This document shows positions 6,536-12,708 of a stretch of DNA of 15,106 nt, piece after piece. The notes beneath the pieces were generated by a model, which ran no database searches, was not told the origin of the DNA, and saw only the letters and a list, made by a program, of their open reading frames with translations. The first letter of the stretch is position 1; each line of letters starts with the position of its first letter. The position numbers and the translations under genes are program-made. Where the stretch lies: NCBI GenBank assembly GCA_013151785.1, contig JAADHP010000020.1, positions 1-15,106 of the forward strand. Direction: 5' to 3'. The DNA is from Nitrospirota bacterium. GTDB lineage: Bacteria; Nitrospirota; Thermodesulfovibrionia; Thermodesulfovibrionales; JdFR-85.

Positions 6536-8965
6536 TTAAACTATCTTAACACGGAGGTAGTGGCCCAGTTTGCTGAATGCCTCAAGCCATAGCCCTGCCT
6601 TAGCATCGCCCCTTTCAGCTCTTTCCTTCATTTCATTCAGGTATTGCCTTCCTATGGAAAAGTAGATATTCTGTGTTTTCCACAGATCGAGCTCAAGGGA
6701 GAATTCTCTGAGCAGCCTGAGAAATACATTCAGTTCATCTATCAGGGTCTGATCTTCCGGATAGGTATTCACCTTTTCCATGAAATAATCAATCCTGGAA
6801 GAGGCAAGCAAAGAGAGCCTGGCACGATCAATCTCGATATTCCATCTTCTTACCTCGTCAAACATGTTTTTTAATCTGTCATAATCAATGGGGTCTTCCT
6901 CCAGGGTCTCCTTTAATTCCCTGTTCAGCGTATGTTCCACTGCCATGAGGAATGACCTTGGCACAGGGATATTGAGGGTTGACAGGAAGTTCATCACCGA
7001 GTAGTTGTTATCGTAGATCTGGCGGTACAGGGCATCCATTTCCCTGTATCTTGATTCTAAAATGTCCTGTATAATCTCTCGTTGCTTGTCCTTGAAGAGA
7101 TGCCAGAGTGAAAAGGTGGAGTTCTTATAATGTTTGTCTATCACCCTGATTATGTCTGGCACATCAGCCCGTTGAAAGATGTCTTTGAGTTCCTCCAGTA
7201 GTGAAATAAACGTCTTTTTATCCTTGAAATCCTTAACACCGGCAGTAACATTATGATCGCCCATGGAGAATACAGTGAAGTTGATTTTCTTGTTATCCCA
7301 CGTGATATCAGAGATAATCCTTGCCACACCGTTGATCAACTTCAACCTGCCTGATTCATTCCTGATGTATTCTTCAACCCTTGCACTATAGCATGAGAGT
7401 CTGACCTCTTCAGGGTATTCCTCAAATACAGAGGATATTGCATAATGGGCACCTACACGGAGCAGATCAACACTGGAGGGCTTTACAAACTTTTCATATA
7501 CAAATGCCCCATTTTCATAGACATTCCCCGGTGCGCGGGATAAGATTTCCACGTAGTCTTTCTCAAGGTCTAAACCAGCAATATCCCTGGCAAGCTGCAT
7601 TGCCCTTGCGGCATACATCATAACCTGGATGGATTCAATGCCTGATATATCATCGAAAAACCATCCACAGCTTGTATACATGAGCATGGCATTGCGTTGC
7701 ATCTCAAGAAGCTTCAGTACCATCACCTTATCTTCTGATGAGAGTTTTTTGCGGGCATGGGTTTTGAGGAAGGTCTCCACATTTTCCCTTGAACGATCCA
7801 GTATCACTGTTATGTAATGGTTTCTCGCATGCCATGGGTTCTTCAGATACTGAGAGACCTTGTCCTCATACAGACGGGCCAGTTCTGCACTGAGCCAGTC
7901 CATTGCCTCGCGGAGGGGCTTTCGCCACTGTTGTGTCCACCGTGGATGGGCTCCTGTTTGACAGCCACAGTCCTCCTGCCATCTTTTTACACCATGGGCA
8001 CAACTCCAGGATGTGTTTTCAATAATCTGAACCTCATACTGAGGATGATGTCTTTCAAGATAGGCGGCATAGTTAATAAGTTCAACCTCTGCATGATTTT
8101 CTATAAGATAGAGACAATAGGCAAGGGCCATGTCACCACCTCTGTGATGATGCCCGAAGGTCTCCCCGTCAGTGGCGATATGGATAATCTGTGGCCATGT
8201 CCTTTTTTCATTAAAGGCAGACAGAAGTCTGTTGGCAAAGGCCTCGCCATTATGTAACAGACCTCCAAAGGCTACATCCCTTGAAATCGGACCATCGTAG
8301 AAGAAGATATTTATTATATTACCTGATGGAAGTCTGCAGATATAGGGCATGGAGGGGTCCACCTTTCCCCCCTTTACATCTTTCCATTCCGAGGTGCTGC
8401 CCAATCTGCGAACCTTCAATGCCTGTGCTGGTGACAGTATGGTAAACTTAATATTCATTTCAGCAAGTATCTCCAGTGTTTCAATATCCACTGCAGTCTC
8501 TGGTAACCACATACCCTCTGGATAACGATTAAACCTGTACTGGAAATCCCTTATTCCCCACATTATCTGAGTATATTTATCTTTCCTGCTTGCAAGGGGC
8601 ATGATCATATGGTTGTAGACCTGGGCAATCGCTGAACCGTGTCCCGAGAATCTCTCCATGCTCAGCCTGTCTGCCTCAAGGACTGCTTCATAAACACCGT
8701 TGTTGTGTCTTTGTAGCCATGATAGAAGTGTGGGACCAAAATTAAAGCTTATCTTTGAGTAGTTGTTGACAATGTTAACTATCACACCATCAGGGTTAAG
8801 AATACGAGAGGCTGTATTGGGTGCATAACACTCTGCTGTAATGCGTTCATTCCAGTCGTGGTACGGATAGGCAGAATCCTCGGTTTCCACCTCTTCAAGC
8901 CAGGGGTTTTCCCGTGGCGGCTGGTAAAAATGACCATGAATACATATGTATTTTTTCAGTGCCAT
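6536..8965 (-). CDS. GH57-family protein with DUF3536 C-terminal region
   Basis: Predicted cytoplasmic alpha-glucan-active enzyme of glycoside hydrolase family 57; no signal peptide. Of 809 residues, about 1-330 form the GH57 catalytic barrel: HGHFYQPP at 10-17 (family region 1, His-x-x-Gln-Pro type), WLPETA at 153-158 where Glu156 sits at the expected nucleophile, and TDGETFGHHH at 265-274 with Asp266 as the likely acid/base by analogy to GH57 branching enzymes and amylases. The rest (about 380-800) is helical and corresponds to the DUF3536 region, of unknown role. Substrate and reaction (hydrolase, transferase or branching) cannot be read from the sequence. Start ATG 8965 is supported by the typical MALKKYICIHGHFYQPP N-terminus, though the Shine-Dalgarno is weak. 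It converges with comEC, 13 bp between stops, and lies downstream of the repeat element after atpI; no clear own promoter was found. Confidence 0.9.
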   Translation of the reverse strand: MALKKYICIHGHFYQPPRENPWLEEVETEDSAYPYHDWNERITAECYAPNTASRILNPDGVIVNIVNNYSKISFNFGPTLLSWLQRHNNGVYEAVLEADRLSMERFSGHGSAIAQVYNHMIMPLASRKDKYTQIMWGIRDFQYRFNRYPEGMWLPETAVDIETLEILAEMNIKFTILSPAQALKVRRLGSTSEWKDVKGGKVDPSMPYICRLPSGNIINIFFYDGPISRDVAFGGLLHNGEAFANRLLSAFNEKRTWPQIIHIATDGETFGHHHRGGDMALAYCLYLIENHAEVELINYAAYLERHHPQYEVQIIENTSWSCAHGVKRWQEDCGCQTGAHPRWTQQWRKPLREAMDWLSAELARLYEDKVSQYLKNPWHARNHYITVILDRSRENVETFLKTHARKKLSSEDKVMVLKLLEMQRNAMLMYTSCGWFFDDISGIESIQVMMYAARAMQLARDIAGLDLEKDYVEILSRAPGNVYENGAFVYEKFVKPSSVDLLRVGAHYAISSVFEEYPEEVRLSCYSARVEEYIRNESGRLKLINGVARIISDITWDNKKINFTVFSMGDHNVTAGVKDFKDKKTFISLLEELKDIFQRADVPDIIRVIDKHYKNSTFSLWHLFKDKQREIIQDILESRYREMDALYRQIYDNNYSVMNFLSTLNIPVPRSFLMAVEHTLNRELKETLEEDPIDYDRLKNMFDEVRRWNIEIDRARLSLLASSRIDYFMEKVNTYPEDQTLIDELNVFLRLLREFSLELDLWKTQNIYFSIGRQYLNEMKERAERGDAKAGLWLEAFSKLGHYLRVKIV

Positions 8966-9013
8966 TACTACTTTTCAGACTCCATTATCCCGATACTGCC
9001 CGGGAGACAGTTT

Positions 9014-9044
9014 TAACATTACAATTGTCACAGGTTTAATGTTA
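9014..9044. repeat. Inverted repeat between the GH57 gene and the MITE-like element
   Basis: TAACATT (9014-9020) and AATGTTA (9038-9044) form a perfect 7-bp inverted repeat separated by 17 bp that begins with the palindrome ACAATTGT (9021-9028). It could be an operator-like site upstream of the GH57 gene, or the outer flank of the element that begins at 9046. AT-rich sequence makes chance occurrence possible. Confidence 0.35.
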
Positions 9045-9045
9045 T

Positions 9046-9401
9046 CCCAAATCCAGCGATAAGGTATTATAGCAGTGGTATGGTAGAGTCTTACACATCC
9101 CACATACCCCAGAAAATCTTCCGATTTTCTGGGGCCCTTATTCTCAGCGGACATCCAAGGCCTCTGCCCCAAAAAGTCTACGACTTTTCGGGGTCCCCGC
9201 TTCCGAGGGAATTTTGCGATTCACCAGAGCTTTGAGGGGCATCGCCCCTCAAACTCCCCGGAGTATAATCTATTTTCTTTTCTCCGGGGTTTCAGGGGAG
9301 GGCCCCTGAAGACCAATCTTATACAAAATTCAAAACCCTTCAGACTCTCCCATACCACTGCTTTCACCTATTCTTTGTTATTCTTACAACTGGATTTGGG
9401 A
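9046..9401. mobile_element. MITE-like element, 356 bp, with terminal inverted repeats and no ORF
   Basis: The ends are a perfect 12-bp inverted repeat, TCCCAAATCCAG (9046-9057) and CTGGATTTGGGA (9390-9401), extending imperfectly outward (AATGTTA at 9038-9044 against TATCATT at 9403-9409). Each arm also carries the core ACTCTNCCANACCACTGCT, at 9071-9089 in inverted orientation and at 9344-9362 in direct orientation, separated from the tip by about 13 and 27 bp. The middle holds five hairpins and no convincing coding frame. The right arm is shared with the repeat inside comEC. No transposase is in the window and no clear target duplication is seen, so mobility is inferred from terminal symmetry and multiple copies. 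This covers most of the 478-bp gap between atpI and the GH57 gene; the remainder (8966-9013, 9402-9443) shows nothing further. Confidence 0.6.
9107..9310. repeat. Array of five GC-rich hairpins inside the MITE-like element
   Basis: Five consecutive palindromes: 9107-9134 (12-bp perfect stem, CCCCAGAAAATC, loop TTCC); 9167-9193 (12 bp, one A-C mismatch, loop TAC); 9231-9253 (10-bp perfect stem TTTGAGGGGC, loop ATC); 9256-9289 (8-bp stem CCCCGGAG, 18-nt loop); 9291-9310 (8-bp stem TTCAGGGG, loop AGGG). The first two are related (10 of 12 bases in the left arms) and start exactly 60 bp apart. The A-C mismatch of the second becomes a G-U pair in minus-strand RNA. None is followed by a U-run of terminator type on either strand. 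Confidence 0.75.
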
Positions 9402-9443
9402 GTATCATTGTCTGATTTTGAGAAACAGTGTTCAGAAAAGTCA

Positions 9444-9803
9444 TTACAAAAATTTTGCCTCTCTCAGTCCCTCTATCATTATTGTCACAAAGACAATGGT
9501 AAGACCTATCATTATCGCCCATATGTTAACCAGTCTTAGATAAAGCAGTATGGCCAGTATAATAAAGAGTATCAACAGTCTGAAAAGGCTGAAGAAGATT
9601 ATCCTGCCCTTAAGCTGGCTGGCTATTTCAGGATCTGTAATCCCCTGTATACCCCACTGTATGCCCTTTAAATTGGCAAGCGCCAGTGCTCCACCTACCA
9701 GGATACCAGCTGGAAACTTTTTCCAGTCAAAGAATGATGCCACCAAGGCTGCAATTAAAAGAAGTACAAGAGATATCCTATTTATTCTCTTTATCATCTT
9801 CAT
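9444..9803 (-). CDS. atpI: ATP synthase subunit I (AtpI-like) membrane protein
   Basis: Small hydrophobic protein of the F0F1 ATP synthase subunit I family, whose members help assemble the c-ring or assist Mg2+ supply for the enzyme. From ATG 9803 the product has 119 residues and four predicted membrane segments with Lys/Arg-rich connections (NRISLVLLLIAALVASFF, then GILVGGALALANL, then IIFFSLFRLLILFIILAILL, then IWAIMIGLTIVFVTIMI). A TTG at 9824 would add seven residues, but ATG 9803 (or ATG 9797, MIKRIN) is better supported: AAGGAG at 9820-9815 and AAGG at 9807-9804 can serve as Shine-Dalgarno sites. It overlaps the end of atpZ by 26 bp, so the two are coupled. Two stops in tandem end it (TAA TGA). 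Usually atpB follows; here the next element is the repeat and then the GH57 gene. Confidence 0.8.
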   Translation of the reverse strand: MKMIKRINRISLVLLLIAALVASFFDWKKFPAGILVGGALALANLKGIQWGIQGITDPEIASQLKGRIIFFSLFRLLILFIILAILLYLRLVNIWAIMIGLTIVFVTIMIEGLREAKFL

Positions 9804-10017
9804 CCTTAGTCTGTCTCCTTGCAAATCTGAAAAGGTCTCTAAAGCCTGATATTATTCCCAGTATGAGAAAGATTATTGTCAGATATGGTGATGTGTGGAA
9901 CAGACTGTCAAGTCCATATCCGATGGCAAGACCGATAAATGTAGATACAACAAGATTCAGTGGTGCAGTGCTTGCTTCCAATAAATCCTTCCATATGCCT
10001 CCTGGTTTTTTATCCAT
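9778..10017 (-). CDS. atpZ: AtpZ/AtpI-family protein, F0F1 ATP synthase accessory
   Basis: A 79-residue protein of the AtpZ family found at the head of ATP synthase clusters and implicated in divalent-cation supply or assembly of the synthase. There are two predicted membrane helices: about 19-38 (PLNLVVSTFIGLAIGYGLD) and about 44-59 (PYLTIIFLILGIISGF), joined by a short turn, with a charged C-terminal tail (RRQTKDEDDKENK). The pattern GLAIGYGLD..LFHTSPYLTIIFLILG is typical. The ATG lies inside the end of the upstream torD-like gene (8-bp overlap) and its own end overlaps atpI by 26 bp, so all three are probably co-translated. No atpBEFHAGDC gene is adjacent in the window. Confidence 0.85.
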   Translation of the reverse strand: MDKKPGGIWKDLLEASTAPLNLVVSTFIGLAIGYGLDSLFHTSPYLTIIFLILGIISGFRDLFRFARRQTKDEDDKENK

Positions 10018-10552
10018 AGTTTAGATCTTCAAAATCAGTTAATATAAGTTCACGGGTTATACTGGCAACTTCTTTCATAAATTCTGTCCGTGCCTCCTTT
10101 TCAAGGAGATCACAATACTGTGGTATCCAGTTTATCATATGTAATCTGAAGAACCTTTGTAAATCATCAATCATATTGTTGTCAATGAGATAAGCAATAA
10201 AGAGTAGCTCAAGGCCAATATGATCAGGAGGGATGCCGGTTGTATCAGGATCAATATTAAGGCCTGCTGAGGCATATAAGTGAGATACTTCATCAGATAT
10301 CCTCTCACCTTGCGTTCTTCTGTTTGTTTCAGAAGAGAGATAAAGTGATTCATAAGGTGGAAGAGTGGCCCCGGGTGAGGAAATCAGATTAAAGAAATCC
10401 TCTGCTATATCTTCTATCGTTTCAGTGCTCAGGTCTATTTCAAACTCCTCAGACAATTCTCTGACTACCTCTTCTGATACTCCATAGAGATAGAATGTGG
10501 CAAGGACTTTGTATGCCTGGGAAAGGTCCTGGTTAAAGGAATCTAACAGCAT
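10010..10552 (-). CDS. TorD-family molybdoenzyme maturation chaperone
   Basis: A 180-residue, mostly helical cytoplasmic protein that I assign to the TorD/DmsD/NarJ chaperone family. These proteins bind the Tat signal or apo form of molybdopterin oxidoreductases and help insert the cofactor. Signatures in order: PPYES at 65-69 (PPxES type), Gly98 in HLYASAGL, PPDHIGLELLFIAYL at 108-122 (the family's DHI-xEL-F core), and FFRLHMINWIPQYCDLL at 134-150 (FxxxHxxxWxPxF type). Length is usual for the family (180-220). Its ATG lies within the last codons of lpxI (10-bp overlap) and its end overlaps atpZ, so it sits firmly in the lpx-atp operon. No molybdoenzyme is in the window, so the client is unknown. 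The family is more certain than the role. Confidence 0.78.
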   Translation of the reverse strand: MLLDSFNQDLSQAYKVLATFYLYGVSEEVVRELSEEFEIDLSTETIEDIAEDFFNLISSPGATLPPYESLYLSSETNRRTQGERISDEVSHLYASAGLNIDPDTTGIPPDHIGLELLFIAYLIDNNMIDDLQRFFRLHMINWIPQYCDLLEKEARTEFMKEVASITRELILTDFEDLNYG

Positions 10553-11364
10553 AAAGAATCTTTTGTTATGCCAATAATACTGATATTGTGTCTATCAGCT
10601 AATCTGATCATTTCATCCTTTTGAACAATTATTGCCCTTGCTGCCTCTACAGCAAGTGTGGATGCCTTGACCTGAATCATTGTCTTCAGTGTTTCAATAC
10701 CCACAACAGGAACGTCGTACCTGAAATCCTGCTGAGGTTTTGCTACCTTGACAACAACAGCTCCAGAACCAGCCAGACCTCCACCCCGTCTTATAGCCTC
10801 ATCTGTGCCTTCTATTGCCTCAACAGCCATTACAGCCCTGTCTTTTACAACTACGGTCTGCCCTATGTCAAGCCGTCCAATCTCCAGTGCTATTCTGTAG
10901 CCGAACTCTATGTCCTTTTTAATTGCTGTGGTGGGTTTTGTTTTTGTAATAACACCTTCTGGCATCAGGAGTTCCTGTGCAAAGCATGTGGTTTCCACTA
11001 TCTGAATTCCCTCTGTTTTGAGTTCCTCGGTAATAGCCTGCAGTATTGTATCGTCTTTTTTGTCTTTTAGTTTGAAAAGTAGTTTTACTGCACGCATATC
11101 TGGCTGGATGTTGCTCTTATAGAGTAGACTTTTTGATACCTTGCCAGCCATGATAGCCTCTGTAATGCCTGCATCCTTCAGTACCTTGATAAGTCTTCCC
11201 AGTTTTCCCACATTAACCCTTTTTATTTCATCGGCACATCCATTGAGATGGTCTGCTATTGGGTCAAGAGCAACCATTAATACATAATAACCCTGCTTCT
11301 TAGCCTCCTCTGCTAACAGGCAGGGAAGTGAACCTTTGCCTGAAATAATGCCTATCTTTTTCAA
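10543..11364 (-). CDS. lpxI: UDP-2,3-diacylglucosamine pyrophosphatase LpxI
   Basis: Cytoplasmic hydrolase that turns UDP-2,3-diacylglucosamine into lipid X plus UMP in lipid A synthesis; the functional replacement for LpxH in many bacteria. The 273-residue protein (family about 270-280) has an N-terminal Rossmann-like half (KKIGIISGKGSLPCLLAEEA) and a C-terminal half with KTKPTTAIKKDIEFG, AIEGTDEAIRRGG at 183-195, and FRYDVPVVG at 214-222. Asp217 in that last motif aligns with the key Asp225 of Caulobacter LpxI by motif context. The start is TTG 11364, not ATG: AAGGAG (11376-11371) lies six bases upstream, and the family N-terminus begins there. It is followed directly by the torD-like gene (10-bp overlap). 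lpxB, often next in this cluster, is absent here. Confidence 0.93.
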   Translation of the reverse strand: MKKIGIISGKGSLPCLLAEEAKKQGYYVLMVALDPIADHLNGCADEIKRVNVGKLGRLIKVLKDAGITEAIMAGKVSKSLLYKSNIQPDMRAVKLLFKLKDKKDDTILQAITEELKTEGIQIVETTCFAQELLMPEGVITKTKPTTAIKKDIEFGYRIALEIGRLDIGQTVVVKDRAVMAVEAIEGTDEAIRRGGGLAGSGAVVVKVAKPQQDFRYDVPVVGIETLKTMIQVKASTLAVEAARAIIVQKDEMIRLADRHNISIIGITKDSLCC

Positions 11365-11418
11365 TCCTTGCTCCTTCTTTTAAATTAATTCCTGAGTTGA
11401 GTGATTTTTACGAAAACT

Positions 11419-11444
11419 GCCAGAATGCCCGACCTCTGGCCGGG
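11419..11444 (-). promoter_or_regulatory. Two mutually exclusive hairpins in the lpxA-lpxI gap
   Basis: In this 121-bp gap (11365-11485), GCCAGA (11419-11424) pairs with TCTGGC (11435-11440). Alternatively CCCGACC (11428-11434) pairs with GGCCGGG (11438-11444) with one A-C mismatch, which becomes a G-U pair in the minus-strand transcript. The two stems share bases and cannot form together. No U-run of terminator type follows directly. The gap may hold an internal promoter or attenuator; I see no convincing -35/-10 pair. Confidence 0.35.
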
Positions 11445-11485
11445 GGAGCTTCACTGAGACTCACAGATCGAATCAATTCAGATAA

Positions 11486-12274
11486 TTATAAATCAGGCCT
11501 TGCAATTCCTCTCCTGTTCGAATTAATAAAGTTAATCAGATGAGCTATTTCATCTGTATAGGGAAGTTCTGCCTGAACCTTTTTTATAGCTTCTTTCAGA
11601 GATAGTTTCTCTCTGAAAAGAATCTTGTAAGCCTTTTTCAACTCTGAGATTGTTTCGTCATTAAATCCGTGCCTTTTAAGTCCCACAATATTAAGTCCAT
11701 AAAGCTTGGCACGAGGTCCTGATGCTATGGTATAGGGCGGAATGTCCTGAACAACACCGCTTAGTCCACTCACCATTGAATATGCTCCGATTCTTGTAAA
11801 CTGGTGTGCAGCCGCCAGTCCTCCGAAGACAGCATGATCCTCAACTGTTACATGTCCTCCAAGGGTTGCGGCATTGGCCATAATGATGCCATTGCCAAGT
11901 TTGCAATCATGAGCAATATGTACATAGGCCATGAGAAAGTTGTTGTCTCCTATCTCAGTATAGCCATCACCATCCACAGATGCCCTGTGTATGGTGATGT
12001 ATTCTCTGATGAGGTTATTTTTACCTATTTTCACCCCTGTGGGTTCGTCCTTGTATTTAAGATCCTGAGGTGGCAACCCTATTGTTGTAAAGGGGAAAAT
12101 TTTGCATGACTCTCCAATTGTTGTATCACCCTCGATTACCACATTATTAAAAATCTCTGTGCCCTTTGATATCTTTACGTTGTCCCTGATTATACAGTAA
12201 GGTCCTATCTTTACATCGTCATCGATTTCCACAGAACTATCAATTATGGCTGTAGGATGTATCTCAGTGGCCAT
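11486..12274 (-). CDS. lpxA: UDP-N-acetylglucosamine O-acyltransferase LpxA
   Basis: Cytoplasmic trimer that transfers a 3-hydroxyacyl chain from acyl carrier protein to UDP-GlcNAc, the first step of lipid A synthesis. The 262 residues (E. coli 262) comprise a left-handed parallel beta-helix of hexapeptide repeats (about 1-190) and a helical C-terminal region. The catalytic base is His122 in AYVHIAHDCKLG, matching E. coli His125. HQF at 157-159 corresponds to E. coli His160-Gln161, and MANAATLGGHV and GLKRHGF are also conserved. By the same offset, Gly170 aligns with E. coli Gly173, the residue that limits acyl-chain length. Start ATG 12274 lies 2 bp after the fabZ stop, with AAGGAG located in the last fabZ codons, indicating coupling. 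A 121-bp gap to lpxI follows, the widest inside this operon. Confidence 0.97.
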   Translation of the reverse strand: MATEIHPTAIIDSSVEIDDDVKIGPYCIIRDNVKISKGTEIFNNVVIEGDTTIGESCKIFPFTTIGLPPQDLKYKDEPTGVKIGKNNLIREYITIHRASVDGDGYTEIGDNNFLMAYVHIAHDCKLGNGIIMANAATLGGHVTVEDHAVFGGLAAAHQFTRIGAYSMVSGLSGVVQDIPPYTIASGPRAKLYGLNIVGLKRHGFNDETISELKKAYKILFREKLSLKEAIKKVQAELPYTDEIAHLINFINSNRRGIARPDL

Positions 12275-12276
12275 CT

Positions 12277-12708
12277 TTATAACTCCTTATCCGTGATCAT
12301 TGCTGTAAACTCAGCTTCTGCTACAAGCTTGTCATCTACATAGGCATTGCCAGCAAACCGCCAGATTGTCTGTCTTCCCCTGAGAACGGTTATTTCCAGT
12401 CTTAACTGGTCTCCTGGAACCACAGGCTTTCTGAACTTTGCCTTTTCTATGCTGAGAAAGTATGTAGCCTTGCCAGACATGCCTGACTTATAGGCAAGCA
12501 CACCTGAAACCTGAGCCATTGCTTCTATTATCAACACCCCAGGCATGATCGGGTTTCCAGGGAAATGGCCCTGGAAAAAGGCTTCGTTCATCGTGACATT
12601 CTTTATGCCTACTATTCTTTTTCCTTCCTCGATCTCGATTATCCGGTCTACCATGAGAAAAGGATACCTGTGAGGTAAGACCTCCATGATCTCTTTAATC
12701 CCGATCAT
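12277..12708 (-). CDS. fabZ: 3-hydroxyacyl-ACP dehydratase FabZ
   Basis: Cytoplasmic fatty-acid synthesis enzyme that dehydrates 3-hydroxyacyl-ACP. The same 3-hydroxyacyl-ACP pool feeds LpxA and LpxD, which explains its usual place between them. The 143-residue hot-dog fold protein has the catalytic pair His48 (FFQGHFPGNPIMPG) and Glu62 (VLIIEAMAQ), as well as the LPHRYPFLMVDR N-terminal motif. GGAGG lies eight bases before ATG 12708, inside the end of lpxD, which it overlaps by 14 bp. Spacing to lpxA is 2 bp. Nothing unusual is seen. Confidence 0.97.
   Translation of the reverse strand: MIGIKEIMEVLPHRYPFLMVDRIIEIEEGKRIVGIKNVTMNEAFFQGHFPGNPIMPGVLIIEAMAQVSGVLAYKSGMSGKATYFLSIEKAKFRKPVVPGDQLRLEITVLRGRQTIWRFAGNAYVDDKLVAEAEFTAMITDKEL

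Noticed and set aside
6521..6546. Possible bidirectional terminator between comEC and the GH57 gene (AGATAG / CTATCT)
   Set aside because: Only a 6-bp AT-rich stem with a 14-nt loop and no U-run; too weak to call, although the convergent 13-bp gap would be a logical place.
7817..8257. 146-codon frame antisense to the GH57 gene
   Set aside because: Shadow of the minus-strand coding sequence; no ribosome site or family motif.
8975..9172. 65-codon minus-strand open frame in the long intergenic region
   Set aside because: It runs through the left arm and hairpins 1 and part of 2 of the repeat, has no recognisable protein pattern and no convincing ribosome site; the composition is explained by the palindromes.
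9107..9310. Possible CRISPR array
   Set aside because: The palindromes differ in sequence and spacing and there are no repeated units of constant length with unique spacers; no cas gene is present.
9822..9824. TTG start adding seven residues to AtpI
   Set aside because: AAGGAG lies downstream of this TTG and suits ATG 9803 or 9797; the extra residues would also deepen the overlap with atpZ without adding a membrane segment.
10621..11070. 149-codon Cys-rich frame antisense to lpxI
   Set aside because: Cys and Tyr richness arises from reading the opposite strand of LpxI codons; no independent support.
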